DNA of 64,000 nucleotides from Zobellia alginiliquefaciens. GTDB taxonomy: Bacteria > Bacteroidota > Bacteroidia > Flavobacteriales > Flavobacteriaceae. Under the pieces are notes generated by a model. That model was not told the origin of the DNA. It searched no databases and saw nothing but the letters and a program-made list of their open reading frames with translations. Each line of letters opens with the position of its first letter. Position 1 is the first letter of the stretch. The stretch is from contig NZ_CP119758.1 in the NCBI RefSeq assembly GCF_029323795.1, positions 1,612,001 through 1,676,000 of the forward strand. The letters are read 5' to 3'. Of this stretch, positions 44,256 through 52,946 are shown in pieces. The position numbers were made by a program, and so were the translations under genes.

Positions 44256-47099
44256 ATGAAAAATCTTAAAATAACTATGACTGTCATCATAGCTCTTTTC
44301 CTATCTGTTTTAAACGCAAATGCTTTTCAGCCTGGCACAAATTCAACACAAACTAAAATCCGATATCTATCAGGTACAGGAATGGACGATATGGTAGAGT
44401 GGGATTTCTACGTCTCGGAAGGGAGAAAAAGTGGAGAATGGACAACCATTGGAGTACCTTCTTGCTGGGAACAACAAGGTTTTGGAGCGTACAACTACGG
44501 AAGCGATGACGTCAAAACACGCGCTAAAGAATATGGGGTATACAAATATAATTTCCATGCACCTGCGGATTGGAGTAACAACGAAGTAAAAATTGTTTTT
44601 GAAGGTGTTATGACAGATGCCGAAGTAAAAATAAACGGCAAACTGGCGGGAGAAATTCACCAAGGTTCTTTTTACGAGTTTAAATATGCAATAAGTAAAC
44701 TTTTAAATTATGGAAAAGAGAACCTATTGGAGGTTAAAGTGAATAAGGTTTCCGCAAACGAATCCATAAACCATGCAGAACGAGATGCTGATTTTTGGGT
44801 TTTTGGTGGTATATATAGACCTGTCTATTTAGAGATTTTACCCAAAGAACACATGGAGCGTGTAGCCATTGATGCAAAAGCCAACGGAAAAATAATTGTA
44901 GACGTATTTACCACTTCAAAAAAGGCTTCATCCATACAAATGTACTTATCAGATGATAAAGGGAATAAAATTCAAGATTTATCGGTTACAGAAAACAAGA
45001 GCACAAGCGAGAAATGGAACTTTTCTACCAAAGCAAATACTATAAAAACATGGAATCCTGAAACTCCCAATCTATACATCCTAACAATAGAACTCCTCAA
45101 CAAAAAGAATGAGGTACTGCATAGCTTAAATAAACGAATTGGTTTTAGAACGGTTGAAATTCTTGAAGGTGATGGCATTTATGTAAACGGGGAACGCATT
45201 AAGTTTAAAGGCGTAAATAGGCATTCTTTTCATCCCAAATCGGGTCGGACTACATCAAAAGCTTGGAGTATTGAACAAGCGCAACAAATGAAAGACATGA
45301 ATATGAATGCTGTTCGTATGTCTCACTATCCCCCGGATGTCCACTTTTTAGATGTTTGCGATTCCCTAGGCTTATTCGTCATAGATGAAATTTGCACGTG
45401 GCACAACCCAATGTTAGACACCAAAGTAGCTCGTAAAATTGTGAAGGAAACCGTGGTTAGAGACGTTAATCATCCTTCCATCTTACTTTGGGCCAATGGT
45501 AATGAGCAAGGTTGGAATCCAGAAGTAGATGATGATTACGCCAAATGGGATATTCAAAACCGAGAGGTCATCCACCCCTGGAGTATTTACAAAAAGACGA
45601 ATACCATTCATTACAGTCACTATCATTCCTTAATAAACGATGCCTATTCCAAAGAAAAAATCCTGTTCCCAACGGAGTTTTTACATGGTCTGTACGATGG
45701 TGGACATGGCGCGGGCCTAGAAGACTATTGGAATATCATGTGGAATTTACCTCTAAGTGCAGGCGGCTTCCTTTGGGGTTTTGCCGATGAGGGTATTGAG
45801 CGCACCGATAGAAACAATGAAATCGACTTACAAGGAAACAAGGCCGCAGATGGTATTGTTGGACCGTACGGTGAAAAAGAGGCCAGTTATTTCACCATTA
45901 AAGAAATATGGTCTCCAATTTATATTGAGGATCGGTATATAACTAATGATTTCAACGGAATTTTCAGATTAGAGAGCCGCTATCATTATACTAACCTAGA
46001 GAAATGTTCCATGACCGCAAAGTGGCTAAAGTTCGATGGACCAGACGGTAAAAAAAACCCTACTGTTTTTAGCGAAAGTGAAGTAAAATTACCCAACTTA
46101 GCTCCATCATCTAAAGGGAAAATCACGGTTAACAAGCCTCAAAACTGGCAATCTACCGATGCCTTGCACTTAACGGCGACAGACCCGTATGGGAAAGAGA
46201 TTTTTACATGGAGTTATCCCGTTTCTACACCAAAAGATGTGAGTGATTCTAAAACTGACTATAAGGGGTCCGAAGTTATTACAACAGAAACCAAGGATAA
46301 ACAGATAAGGATTGAGACAAACCATATAACCTATCGTTTTTCCAGAGAAACAGGCATGTTACAAGAGGTAAAAAAAGACAGTACCGTTATACCTTTAAGT
46401 AACGGGCCAATTATCCTAAATCAAGATCAAAAAATAGAAAATCTGACCGTAACCCCTTTTAAAAATAAAGTTGAAATAACCGTTGTTTATGAAAAGACGG
46501 ATAAATCACCGGGATGGTCAACCGTAAAAGAATATGCTTCAGATATTATAAAATGGACAGTGCATGCCAATGGTTTATTGGACTTAAAGGTTAAGTTTAA
46601 AGGTTACCGAAATGTAAAAGGTTTTAAGGGCATCACCTTTTCTTTTCCAGAAGAAGAAGTTGCAGGTATGAAATGGCTCGGAGATGGCCCGTACCGTGTT
46701 TGGAGAAATAGAATGAAAGGAACAAAATTCCAAGTTTGGGAAAACGATTACAATAATACCATCACCGGTGAATCCGGTTTTGTTTACCCGGAATTCAAAG
46801 GCTTTTTCTCCGGTTTATATTGGTCCAAATTAAAGGGTAAGAACAACAACGGTTTTACCGTATACTGTAAAACACCTCATACCTATTTACGTATGCTCAC
46901 ACCAGATGCGCCAGCCGATAATAAGAGGGATAAAGTAATTCCAGAATTCCCTGCAGGAGATATTTCATTTGTGATGAACATTCCTGCTATTGGCACCAAG
47001 TTTCAGTATGCCGAGAGTACTGGTCCACATGGTAATCCCGAGCATTATTTTGGTAACGACGACGATTTAATAAGCCTTGACCTAACCTTTAAATTTTAA
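44256..47099 (+). CDS. Glycoside hydrolase family 2, beta-galactosidase-like (copy 1)
   Basis: Secreted exo-acting beta-glycosidase, 947 residues with an N-terminal signal peptide (LKITMTVIIALFLSVLNANAFQ). Domain order follows LacZ-type GH2: sugar-binding jelly roll (about 45-200, CWEQQGFGAYNYG..., VYKYNFHAP), Ig-like domain (about 205-300), TIM barrel (about 305-590) with the acid/base in WANGNEQGW (Glu417) and the nucleophile in FPTEFLHGLYDGGHGAGLEDYW (Glu474), equivalent to LacZ ExxHxxGNSxGxxxDYW. A C-terminal beta-sandwich related to Bgal_small ends with KWLGDGPYRVW. Its substrate is probably a galactose-containing algal or plant glycan; galactosidase versus another exo-specificity is undecided. 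Followed after 10 bp by a close paralogue. Confidence 0.9.
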   Translation: MKNLKITMTVIIALFLSVLNANAFQPGTNSTQTKIRYLSGTGMDDMVEWDFYVSEGRKSGEWTTIGVPSCWEQQGFGAYNYGSDDVKTRAKEYGVYKYNFHAPADWSNNEVKIVFEGVMTDAEVKINGKLAGEIHQGSFYEFKYAISKLLNYGKENLLEVKVNKVSANESINHAERDADFWVFGGIYRPVYLEILPKEHMERVAIDAKANGKIIVDVFTTSKKASSIQMYLSDDKGNKIQDLSVTENKSTSEKWNFSTKANTIKTWNPETPNLYILTIELLNKKNEVLHSLNKRIGFRTVEILEGDGIYVNGERIKFKGVNRHSFHPKSGRTTSKAWSIEQAQQMKDMNMNAVRMSHYPPDVHFLDVCDSLGLFVIDEICTWHNPMLDTKVARKIVKETVVRDVNHPSILLWANGNEQGWNPEVDDDYAKWDIQNREVIHPWSIYKKTNTIHYSHYHSLINDAYSKEKILFPTEFLHGLYDGGHGAGLEDYWNIMWNLPLSAGGFLWGFADEGIERTDRNNEIDLQGNKAADGIVGPYGEKEASYFTIKEIWSPIYIEDRYITNDFNGIFRLESRYHYTNLEKCSMTAKWLKFDGPDGKKNPTVFSESEVKLPNLAPSSKGKITVNKPQNWQSTDALHLTATDPYGKEIFTWSYPVSTPKDVSDSKTDYKGSEVITTETKDKQIRIETNHITYRFSRETGMLQEVKKDSTVIPLSNGPIILNQDQKIENLTVTPFKNKVEITVVYEKTDKSPGWSTVKEYASDIIKWTVHANGLLDLKVKFKGYRNVKGFKGITFSFPEEEVAGMKWLGDGPYRVWRNRMKGTKFQVWENDYNNTITGESGFVYPEFKGFFSGLYWSKLKGKNNNGFTVYCKTPHTYLRMLTPDAPADNKRDKVIPEFPAGDISFVMNIPAIGTKFQYAESTGPHGNPEHYFGNDDDLISLDLTFKF

Positions 47100-47109
47100 A
47101 CCGTCTCCA

Positions 47110-49941
47110 ATGAAAAATGTACTTTCCTTAGCGATACTGCTTCTACTCTCCCTGTTTAACTCTGGGGTTTTGTTTGCTCAAAACACCACCGAAATCCAAT
47201 ATCTGTCCGGAACAGGCAAAGATGATACCGTTGAATGGGATTTCTTTTGTTCCGATGGAATGCAAAGCGGAAAATGGTCAAAAATTCCTGTGCCCTCTTG
47301 TTGGGAACTTCAAGGTTTTGGTAACTATAACTACGGACGCGATTACAAAGATGGAAAACAGTATTACAATGAGCATGGTCTGTATAAACATACATTTCAA
47401 GTGCCTTCCGAGTGGAAAACAAAGGAAGTAAAGATAGTTTTTGAAGGTGTCATGACCGATTGTGAAGTGAAAATTAATGGTAAGTTGGCAGGAGAAATTC
47501 ACCAAGGAGCTTTCTACGAATTCAAATATGATATTTCAAAATTACTTAAGTACGGAGAAGAAAACCTATTGGAAGTTAAAGTGAATAAGATGTCTGCCAA
47601 TGCATCTATAAACTCAGCGGAGCGCAATGCCGATTTCTGGATTTTTGGAGGAATATATCGTCCGGTATATTTAGAAGTCTTACCGCAGCAGTTCATGGAG
47701 CGCGTGGCAATAAGCGCACAAGCCAACGGAGCTGTCACCGCAGATGTTTATACAAACTCAAAAAAAGCGACTTCTATAGTGGCAAAGCTTTTTGATTTGA
47801 AAGGAAAATTAGTTCAGGAATTTCCAGAGGCGGAAGTAGAGAAGCACGAAGGGAAGTTGTCTTTTAAGGCAAAGGCCACCAACATTAAAACGTGGAACCC
47901 GGAAAAGCCGAATTTATATCAGCTTCAAATTAGTTTGTTGGATAAGAAAGGTAAGGAACTACATACAGTTTCGGAACGGATAGGCTTCCGTACGGTTGAA
48001 ATCCGAGAGAGTGATGGTATTTATGTAAACGGTCAACCAATAAAGTTTAAAGGTGTAAATCATCATTCCTTTCACCCTGAATCCGGCAGAACAACTTCAA
48101 AAGAACTGAGTATTGAGCATGTAAAACTGATGAAAGATATGAATATGAACGCCGTTCGCATGTCTCATTACCCACCAGACACTCATTTTCTAGAAGCTTG
48201 CGATTCTTTGGGTCTCTTTGTTTTGGATGAGCTGTGTACATGGCATGTACCCTATTTAGAAACTAAAGTTGGGAAAAAACTAATAAAAGAACTGGTTACT
48301 AGAGATGTAAATCATCCATCTATTTTAATGTGGGACAACGGTAATGAAAGTGGTTGGAATACCGAGTTAGATGATGAATTTGCCAAATGGGACATTCAAA
48401 AAAGAGAGGTAATACACCCTTGGAACGTCTTTAAAAAGACCAATACCATGCACTACCCGGACTACTATAACTTTGCTTTTGACTCCCCTAGCAAGGATAA
48501 AATCTATTTTCCTACAGAGTTTTTACACGGTTTATATGATGGTGGGCATGGTGCCGGCCTAGATGACTACTGGAAACAAATGTGGAATATGCCATTGGCG
48601 GCAGGCGGTTTCCTATGGGATTTTGCAGATGAAGGCGTAGTGCGCACGGATAAAGGTGGCATAATCGACACTGACGGTAATCATGGAGCGGATGGTATTG
48701 TGGGGCCTTACGGCGAAAAAGAGGCTAGTTATTTTACCATTAAAGAAATATGGTCCCCAATTTATATAGCGGACAGATATATTAGGGAAGATTTTTCCGG
48801 AACTTTCAAAGTTGAAAACCGGTATCATTTCACGGATTTAGATGAGTGTTCCATGATTGCAAAATGGGTTAATTTCAATGGACCTGAAGGTGGAACGGAC
48901 TTCAGTATGATGTCGGAAAGCAATGTTGAACTCCCAAAGTTAGCACCATTAGAAAAGGGAACTTTCTCTATTGCCAAGCCCACCAATTGGAAATCTGCGG
49001 ATGCCTTATTCTTGATGGCAACGGATATTCGCGGTAAAGAAATCTTCACGTGGTCATATCCGGTAAAAATGGCTATGCAGGTGAATACTGATAAAATTAA
49101 ATACTCTAAAAAGGGAAGTATCACAACTACTACTTCCAACAACTTCATAATAATCAATGCGGATGAAAACCAATTTAAATTTTCAGCTAAAACAGGAGTA
49201 CTGAAAGAAGTAATAAAAAAGGGAAAATTGATTCCCATAAAGGAAGGACCCATTTTATTAGGTAACAAAACGGAATTAGAAGATGTAAAAATAAAATCAT
49301 CAGATGATAAAGTGGAGATAATTACATGGTTCAAAAAAAGAAAAAAATATCATGATTGGGATGGCAATCATGAAATGACGCAAGATTTCTTTAAATGGAC
49401 CATTCACCCCAACGGAATACTTGATTTACATGTTGAAATAAGAAACCAAAAAATTGTTGAAGAATATATAGGCATATCTTTTTCTTTCCCCGAGGAAGAA
49501 GTTAAGGGCATGAAATGGCTAGGAGACGGTCCATACCGTGTGTGGAGCAACCGCATGAAAGGCACGCAGTTTAAGGTTTGGGAAAACGATTATAACAATA
49601 CAATTACCGGTCAACCTGGGTTTGTATACCCAGAATTTAAAGGTTTTTTCTCTAACCTGTATTGGATGAAGTTAAATGGAAAGAATAATAACGGCTTTAC
49701 GGTGTACTGCCATTCAGACCTTACATTTCTACGTATGCTTACCCCAGAACAACCTTCAGACTCCGGAAAAGGTGCTGCAGTAACTAAATTCCCCCAAGGA
49801 GACCTTTCTTTTGTGAAAAATATTCCTGCAATGGGCACCAAATTTATGCCTGCAGAGCAATCCGGTCCACAAGGTAGTTCCAAAAAATATTTCGGAAATA
49901 CCGATGAGCCCATTGTAGTAAAACTAACCTTTCAGTTTTAA
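47110..49941 (+). CDS. Glycoside hydrolase family 2, beta-galactosidase-like (copy 2)
   Basis: 943 residues, closely similar along its full length to the preceding gene (for example TEIQYLSGTGKDDTVEWDF, VFEGVMTDCEVKINGKLAGEIHQG, GDGPYRVWSNRMKGT), hence a tandem duplication. Signal peptide MKNVLSLAILLLLSLFNSGVLFAQ. Acid/base in WDNGNESGW (Glu413; Asp replaces the Ala of copy 1 before NGNE), nucleophile in FPTEFLHG (Glu470). All catalytic residues are retained, so both copies should be active, perhaps on different linkages. Same transcript as copy 1 (10-bp spacing). Confidence 0.9.
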   Translation: MKNVLSLAILLLLSLFNSGVLFAQNTTEIQYLSGTGKDDTVEWDFFCSDGMQSGKWSKIPVPSCWELQGFGNYNYGRDYKDGKQYYNEHGLYKHTFQVPSEWKTKEVKIVFEGVMTDCEVKINGKLAGEIHQGAFYEFKYDISKLLKYGEENLLEVKVNKMSANASINSAERNADFWIFGGIYRPVYLEVLPQQFMERVAISAQANGAVTADVYTNSKKATSIVAKLFDLKGKLVQEFPEAEVEKHEGKLSFKAKATNIKTWNPEKPNLYQLQISLLDKKGKELHTVSERIGFRTVEIRESDGIYVNGQPIKFKGVNHHSFHPESGRTTSKELSIEHVKLMKDMNMNAVRMSHYPPDTHFLEACDSLGLFVLDELCTWHVPYLETKVGKKLIKELVTRDVNHPSILMWDNGNESGWNTELDDEFAKWDIQKREVIHPWNVFKKTNTMHYPDYYNFAFDSPSKDKIYFPTEFLHGLYDGGHGAGLDDYWKQMWNMPLAAGGFLWDFADEGVVRTDKGGIIDTDGNHGADGIVGPYGEKEASYFTIKEIWSPIYIADRYIREDFSGTFKVENRYHFTDLDECSMIAKWVNFNGPEGGTDFSMMSESNVELPKLAPLEKGTFSIAKPTNWKSADALFLMATDIRGKEIFTWSYPVKMAMQVNTDKIKYSKKGSITTTTSNNFIIINADENQFKFSAKTGVLKEVIKKGKLIPIKEGPILLGNKTELEDVKIKSSDDKVEIITWFKKRKKYHDWDGNHEMTQDFFKWTIHPNGILDLHVEIRNQKIVEEYIGISFSFPEEEVKGMKWLGDGPYRVWSNRMKGTQFKVWENDYNNTITGQPGFVYPEFKGFFSNLYWMKLNGKNNNGFTVYCHSDLTFLRMLTPEQPSDSGKGAAVTKFPQGDLSFVKNIPAMGTKFMPAEQSGPQGSSKKYFGNTDEPIVVKLTFQF

Positions 49942-49952
49942 ACCATACAGCT

Positions 49953-50072
49953 ATGAAAATAAAATATCAATTCTTTGCCTTGGTAGTAACGGCACTTTTT
50001 GTCGCTTGCAATTCCACAGAAACTAAGACCGAAGAAAAAGCGCAAGAAGATTTTCCTTTTTTCATCCCTTAA
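49953..50072 (+). CDS. Very short lipoprotein ORF (39 aa), possibly truncated
   Basis: ATG 11 bp after the second GH2 gene: MKIKYQFFALVVTALFVAC followed by NSTETKTEEKAQEDF and PFFIP, stop. This is a complete lipoprotein signal (VAC, Cys19) with a tiny acidic tail. The same frame stays open for 20 more codons after the stop (EKPGRPLSIALPVVKTGKEP), so the gene may be the start of a larger lipoprotein broken by a nonsense mutation or deletion. No function can be named. Confidence 0.5.
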   Translation: MKIKYQFFALVVTALFVACNSTETKTEEKAQEDFPFFIP

Positions 50073-50200
50073 GAAAAACCAGGCCGACCTTTAAGTATAG
50101 CGTTGCCCGTGGTTAAGACAGGTAAGGAACCTTAAGACTAGAGCGTACATCTCGAACACCTATATTAGGCTTAACCCCAACAAATACAGCCTAAAACAAG

Positions 50201-50226
50201 AAAAGCTAGTCTTTCGACTAGCTTTT
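50201..50226. terminator. Intrinsic terminator between the GH2 genes and tRNA-Asn
   Basis: AAAAGCTAGT (50201-50210), 6-base loop, ACTAGCTTTT (50217-50226): perfect 10-bp stem with T-runs on both sides. It can end the tRNA transcript (minus strand, 5 bp after the tRNA 3' end) and the plus-strand GH2 operon. Confidence 0.85.
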
Positions 50227-50231
50227 TGTTG

Positions 50232-50305
50232 CTCCCCCTCTTGGGCTCGAACCAAGGACCCTCTGATTAACAGTCAGATGCTCTAACCAACTGAGCTAAG
50301 GAGGA
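50232..50305 (-). tRNA. tRNA-Asn (anticodon GTT)
   Basis: Folded by eye from the minus strand: acceptor stem TCCTCCT/AGGGGGA (two G-T pairs allowed), D-arm TAGCTCAGTTGGTTAGAGC, anticodon arm TCTGA-CTGTTAA-TCAGA with anticodon GTT, T-arm GGTTCGAGCC, discriminator G. 74 nt; CCA is not encoded. A consensus promoter lies 33 bp upstream and a terminator directly downstream, so it is a single-gene unit. Confidence 0.97.
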
Positions 50306-50337
50306 AAATATTTTCGCTTTGTTTATCTAAGCGGGTG

Positions 50338-50367
50338 CAAATATAATTGTTTTTTTTATTGTCCCAA
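50338..50367 (-). promoter_or_regulatory. Consensus promoter of tRNA-Asn
   Basis: On the minus strand TTG (50367-50365), 19 bases, TATATTTG (50345-50338), a perfect TTG-N19-TAnnTTTG. Transcription would begin about 25 bp before the mature tRNA. Confidence 0.8.
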
Positions 50368-50381
50368 ATAAAATTCGAAAA

Positions 50382-51740
50382 CTATTTTCCGGTTAAATAC
50401 CGATACAGGTCATTTCCATTGGCAAACAGTATTAAAGCAAGCAATAAAAAGAAGCCGATCATCTGTGCATATTCCAAAAATTTATCGCTCGGCTTACGAC
50501 CAGAAATCATTTCGTACAACAGGAACATGACATGACCACCATCTAATGCCGGTATAGGCAGCAAGTTCATAACGGCAAGCATAATGGATAAGAACGCCGT
50601 TGTTCCCCAGAATACTTCCCAGTTCCAAGCATCTGGAAAAAGGCTTCCTATGGCTGCAAAACCACCTACACCTTTATAGGCACCTGTATCTGGATTGAAA
50701 ATCTTTTTTAATTGCTTTAAATAACCCGAAAGGGTGTTAACCCCTTTATTGATTCCCGCGGGTATAGATTCGGCAAAAGTATATTTTTCAGTCTCCAAAC
50801 GCAGAAGACCTCTTTTTTCCATTTCTTCCATAGAAGGCATACCCGGTCTTACTCCTATTTGTGCGGAATCATTAATAACAACGGGTATAACTTTACGCAC
50901 ACTGTTATCACGAACAACGGTCAAGTTTATTTTTTCGCCTTTATATTGCTCCAAAATAGGTTTCACCTCATCAAAATAGGAGATTTCCTTTCCGGCTATC
51001 TCTACTATTTCATCTTTTGGCTCTAGTCCGGCATCCTTGTTCAAAGATTCCGAGGACACTTCCGCTATGTAAAAAGGGAAACGAGGACCTAAAAACCGAG
51101 CTCGGTCTTTATCTTCCATCAGCGTTGCAATAAAATCGACAGGAATCTCCTTTTCAATAGTTTCACCATTACGTTCTATGGTAATACTACTTCCATTAAT
51201 GATGTCCATAAAGATCTTATTAAAGTCCTTGATCTTATCTCCATCAACCGCTATAATTTTATCTCCTGTTTCAATACCCAATTCGTCTCCAATGGTCTTT
51301 TCAGTAACGTGTACACCATCTTTTAAACTATCCCCAGGTATATATTGATCGCCATACGCATAGGCCATTCCTATGTAAATAATCACCGCTAAAACAAAGT
51401 TTACCGTTACACCGCCGATCATAATAATCAAACGTTGCCAGGCCGGCTTGCTTCTAAACTCCCATTCCTTGGGCTCTTCTTTCATGGCTTCCGTATCCAT
51501 GCTTTCATCGATCATACCGGCTATTTTTACATAACCGCCCAAAGGAAGCCAACCAATACCATAAACGGTCTCCCCAATTTTCTTTTTAAAGAGGGAAAAC
51601 TTAACATCAAAGAACAAATAGAACTTTTCTACACGTGTCTTAAATAACTTAGCTGGAATAAAATGCCCTAATTCGTGTAGTACGATTAACAACGAAAGGC
51701 TTAAAAAAAATTGTATGGTCTTTATAAGTAACGGACTCAT
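50382..51740 (-). CDS. rseP: RIP metalloprotease, site-2 protease family (RseP)
   Basis: Intramembrane zinc protease that cuts membrane-bound anti-sigma factors and signal-peptide remnants. 452 residues. First helix carries the zinc motif HELGH (His22-Glu23-His26), with the second motif NLLPIPALDGGH (NxxPxxxLDG, about 383-394) near the C-terminus. Two PDZ domains lie between (about 120-205 and 210-300: GDELGIETGDKIIAVDGDKI; LNKDAGLEPKDEIVEIAGKEI). Four membrane helices in all. Could process the FecR of this genome, although that is inference. Single gene, minus strand. Confidence 0.95.
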   Translation of the reverse strand: MSPLLIKTIQFFLSLSLLIVLHELGHFIPAKLFKTRVEKFYLFFDVKFSLFKKKIGETVYGIGWLPLGGYVKIAGMIDESMDTEAMKEEPKEWEFRSKPAWQRLIIMIGGVTVNFVLAVIIYIGMAYAYGDQYIPGDSLKDGVHVTEKTIGDELGIETGDKIIAVDGDKIKDFNKIFMDIINGSSITIERNGETIEKEIPVDFIATLMEDKDRARFLGPRFPFYIAEVSSESLNKDAGLEPKDEIVEIAGKEISYFDEVKPILEQYKGEKINLTVVRDNSVRKVIPVVINDSAQIGVRPGMPSMEEMEKRGLLRLETEKYTFAESIPAGINKGVNTLSGYLKQLKKIFNPDTGAYKGVGGFAAIGSLFPDAWNWEVFWGTTAFLSIMLAVMNLLPIPALDGGHVMFLLYEMISGRKPSDKFLEYAQMIGFFLLLALILFANGNDLYRYLTGK

Positions 51741-51783
51741 CTATGTTTTCTATAATTAACGAACTCATCTTGAATTCAGCCGA

Positions 51784-51791
51784 CAAAAGTA
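51784..51791 (-). promoter_or_regulatory. Candidate -7 box of rseP
   Basis: Minus-strand TACTTTTG, 44 bp upstream of the rseP ATG; no TTG at -33. Confidence 0.45.
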
Positions 51792-51876
51792 CACTTTTAC
51801 AGCCGCTTAAAAAAAATAACTAACTACCCCTATTTATTTTTAAGAAACTTTTAGCAGCACTATAAGCCCTTAAGAG

Positions 51877-51907
51877 TTGAATGCTTGTATTGACTAACGT
51901 ATCTTTG
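51877..51907 (+). promoter_or_regulatory. Promoter of the SCO1 gene
   Basis: TTG at 51877-51879, 20 bases, TATCTTTG at 51900-51907, then the ATG at 51919. The start site would fall within a few bases of the ATG, giving a nearly leaderless mRNA. Confidence 0.65.
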
Positions 51908-51918
51908 GCAAAAAGATT

Positions 51919-52596
51919 ATGCGCTCATTTTTTGCCAAATACAAATTTTTCGGTCTGGTACTATTGGGGCTTTCGGCGATAATCATGTATCTTTTCTATA
52001 ATGCCCTACAACCTCCAAAAATTTTAACTATTTATCAGCCTACTATGGTCAATCCAGAGCTGGTGGACAGTACTCTCCAATACAAAAGAAAATACCACAC
52101 TATCGGAGATTTTTCTTTAACGAATCAAAATGGAGAAACTATAACAGAGGCCAATTATGAAGATAAAATTTATATAGCCGATTTCTTCTTTACCACCTGC
52201 CCTACCATTTGCCCCATTATGACCAAAAATATGGCGAGTATTCAAGAACGTATAAAAGGGTTTGATGATGTAATGCTCTTGTCCCATTCCGTAACTCCAG
52301 AAATAGATTCGGTGGCGCAATTAAAAAAGTATGCACTAGAAAAAGGTGTGGACGATTCTAAATGGAATCTGGTAACGGGCGATAAGAAGCAGATATACGA
52401 ATTGGCCCGAAAATCATATTTAGCCGTGAAAACAGATGGCGATGGAGGTCCTTTTGATATGATTCATACCGAAAATTTTATTTTAGTGGATAAGCGAAAA
52501 CGAATTCGCGGATTCTATGATGGAACCAACAAGGAGGAAGTTGAAAAATTGATGGGTGATCTTAAAATCCTAAGAGAAAACAACAAAGAGGAATAA
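51919..52596 (+). CDS. SCO1/SenC family copper chaperone
   Basis: Membrane-anchored thioredoxin-fold protein that delivers copper to cytochrome c oxidase. 225 residues: one N-terminal helix (about 9-28, FGLVLLGLSAIIMYLFYNAL), then GDFSLTNQNGETITEANYEDKIYIADFFFTTCPTICPIM with the copper CxxxC (Cys94, Cys98) and DMIHTENFILVDKRKRIRGFYDG with the third ligand His (about 175). The whole family signature is intact. Stands 104 bp before feoA, which may be read from its own promoter. Confidence 0.94.
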   Translation: MRSFFAKYKFFGLVLLGLSAIIMYLFYNALQPPKILTIYQPTMVNPELVDSTLQYKRKYHTIGDFSLTNQNGETITEANYEDKIYIADFFFTTCPTICPIMTKNMASIQERIKGFDDVMLLSHSVTPEIDSVAQLKKYALEKGVDDSKWNLVTGDKKQIYELARKSYLAVKTDGDGGPFDMIHTENFILVDKRKRIRGFYDGTNKEEVEKLMGDLKILRENNKEE

Positions 52597-52663
52597 ACCT
52601 CCTAACTTCTATAGTTTTATGAATTTTTGGGATTTCCGAACCGCTTTTTAATATATTTTATGC

Positions 52664-52671
52664 TACTTTTG
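52664..52671 (+). promoter_or_regulatory. Candidate -7 box of feoAB
   Basis: TACTTTTG fits TAnnTTTG, 30 bp before the feoA start; no TTG at -33. No clear Fur box was recognised. Confidence 0.4.
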
Positions 52672-52700
52672 CCCTTACTTATAATCAATCTAAATAAACA

Positions 52701-52946
52701 TTGATAACTACGGTCGCACAGCTTAAGAAAGGACAAAAAGGAATCATCAAGGAATTTGCCGATGACTCGCTACCCATAAAATTATTGGAGTTGGGCTGTC
52801 TACCCGGCAATGAAATAGAATTGGTTCAAATAGCTCCGTTCAAAGACCCTATTTATGTAAATGTAAACGGATCACACATTGCCATTAGACGGGAAACCGC
52901 CATGCTCATTGAGCTAGACATTTTAGAAGACACCTCTGCTCTATGA
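52701..52946 (+). CDS. feoA: FeoA ferrous iron transport accessory protein
   Basis: Small SH3-like cytosolic protein that works with FeoB. 81 residues: TTVAQLKKGQKGIIKEF, LPIKLLELGCLPGNEIELVQ, PIYVNVNGSHIAIRRETAMLIEL. Start codon is TTG at 52701: an in-frame stop lies two codons upstream and no in-frame ATG occurs until near the C-terminus, so TTG is forced. The stop overlaps the feoB start (ATGA, 52943-52946), implying translational coupling. Confidence 0.94.
   Translation: MITTVAQLKKGQKGIIKEFADDSLPIKLLELGCLPGNEIELVQIAPFKDPIYVNVNGSHIAIRRETAMLIELDILEDTSAL

Noticed and set aside
48825-49334. 169-codon minus-strand ORF
   Set aside because: Antisense to the catalytic/C-terminal part of the second GH2 gene, which is clearly real.
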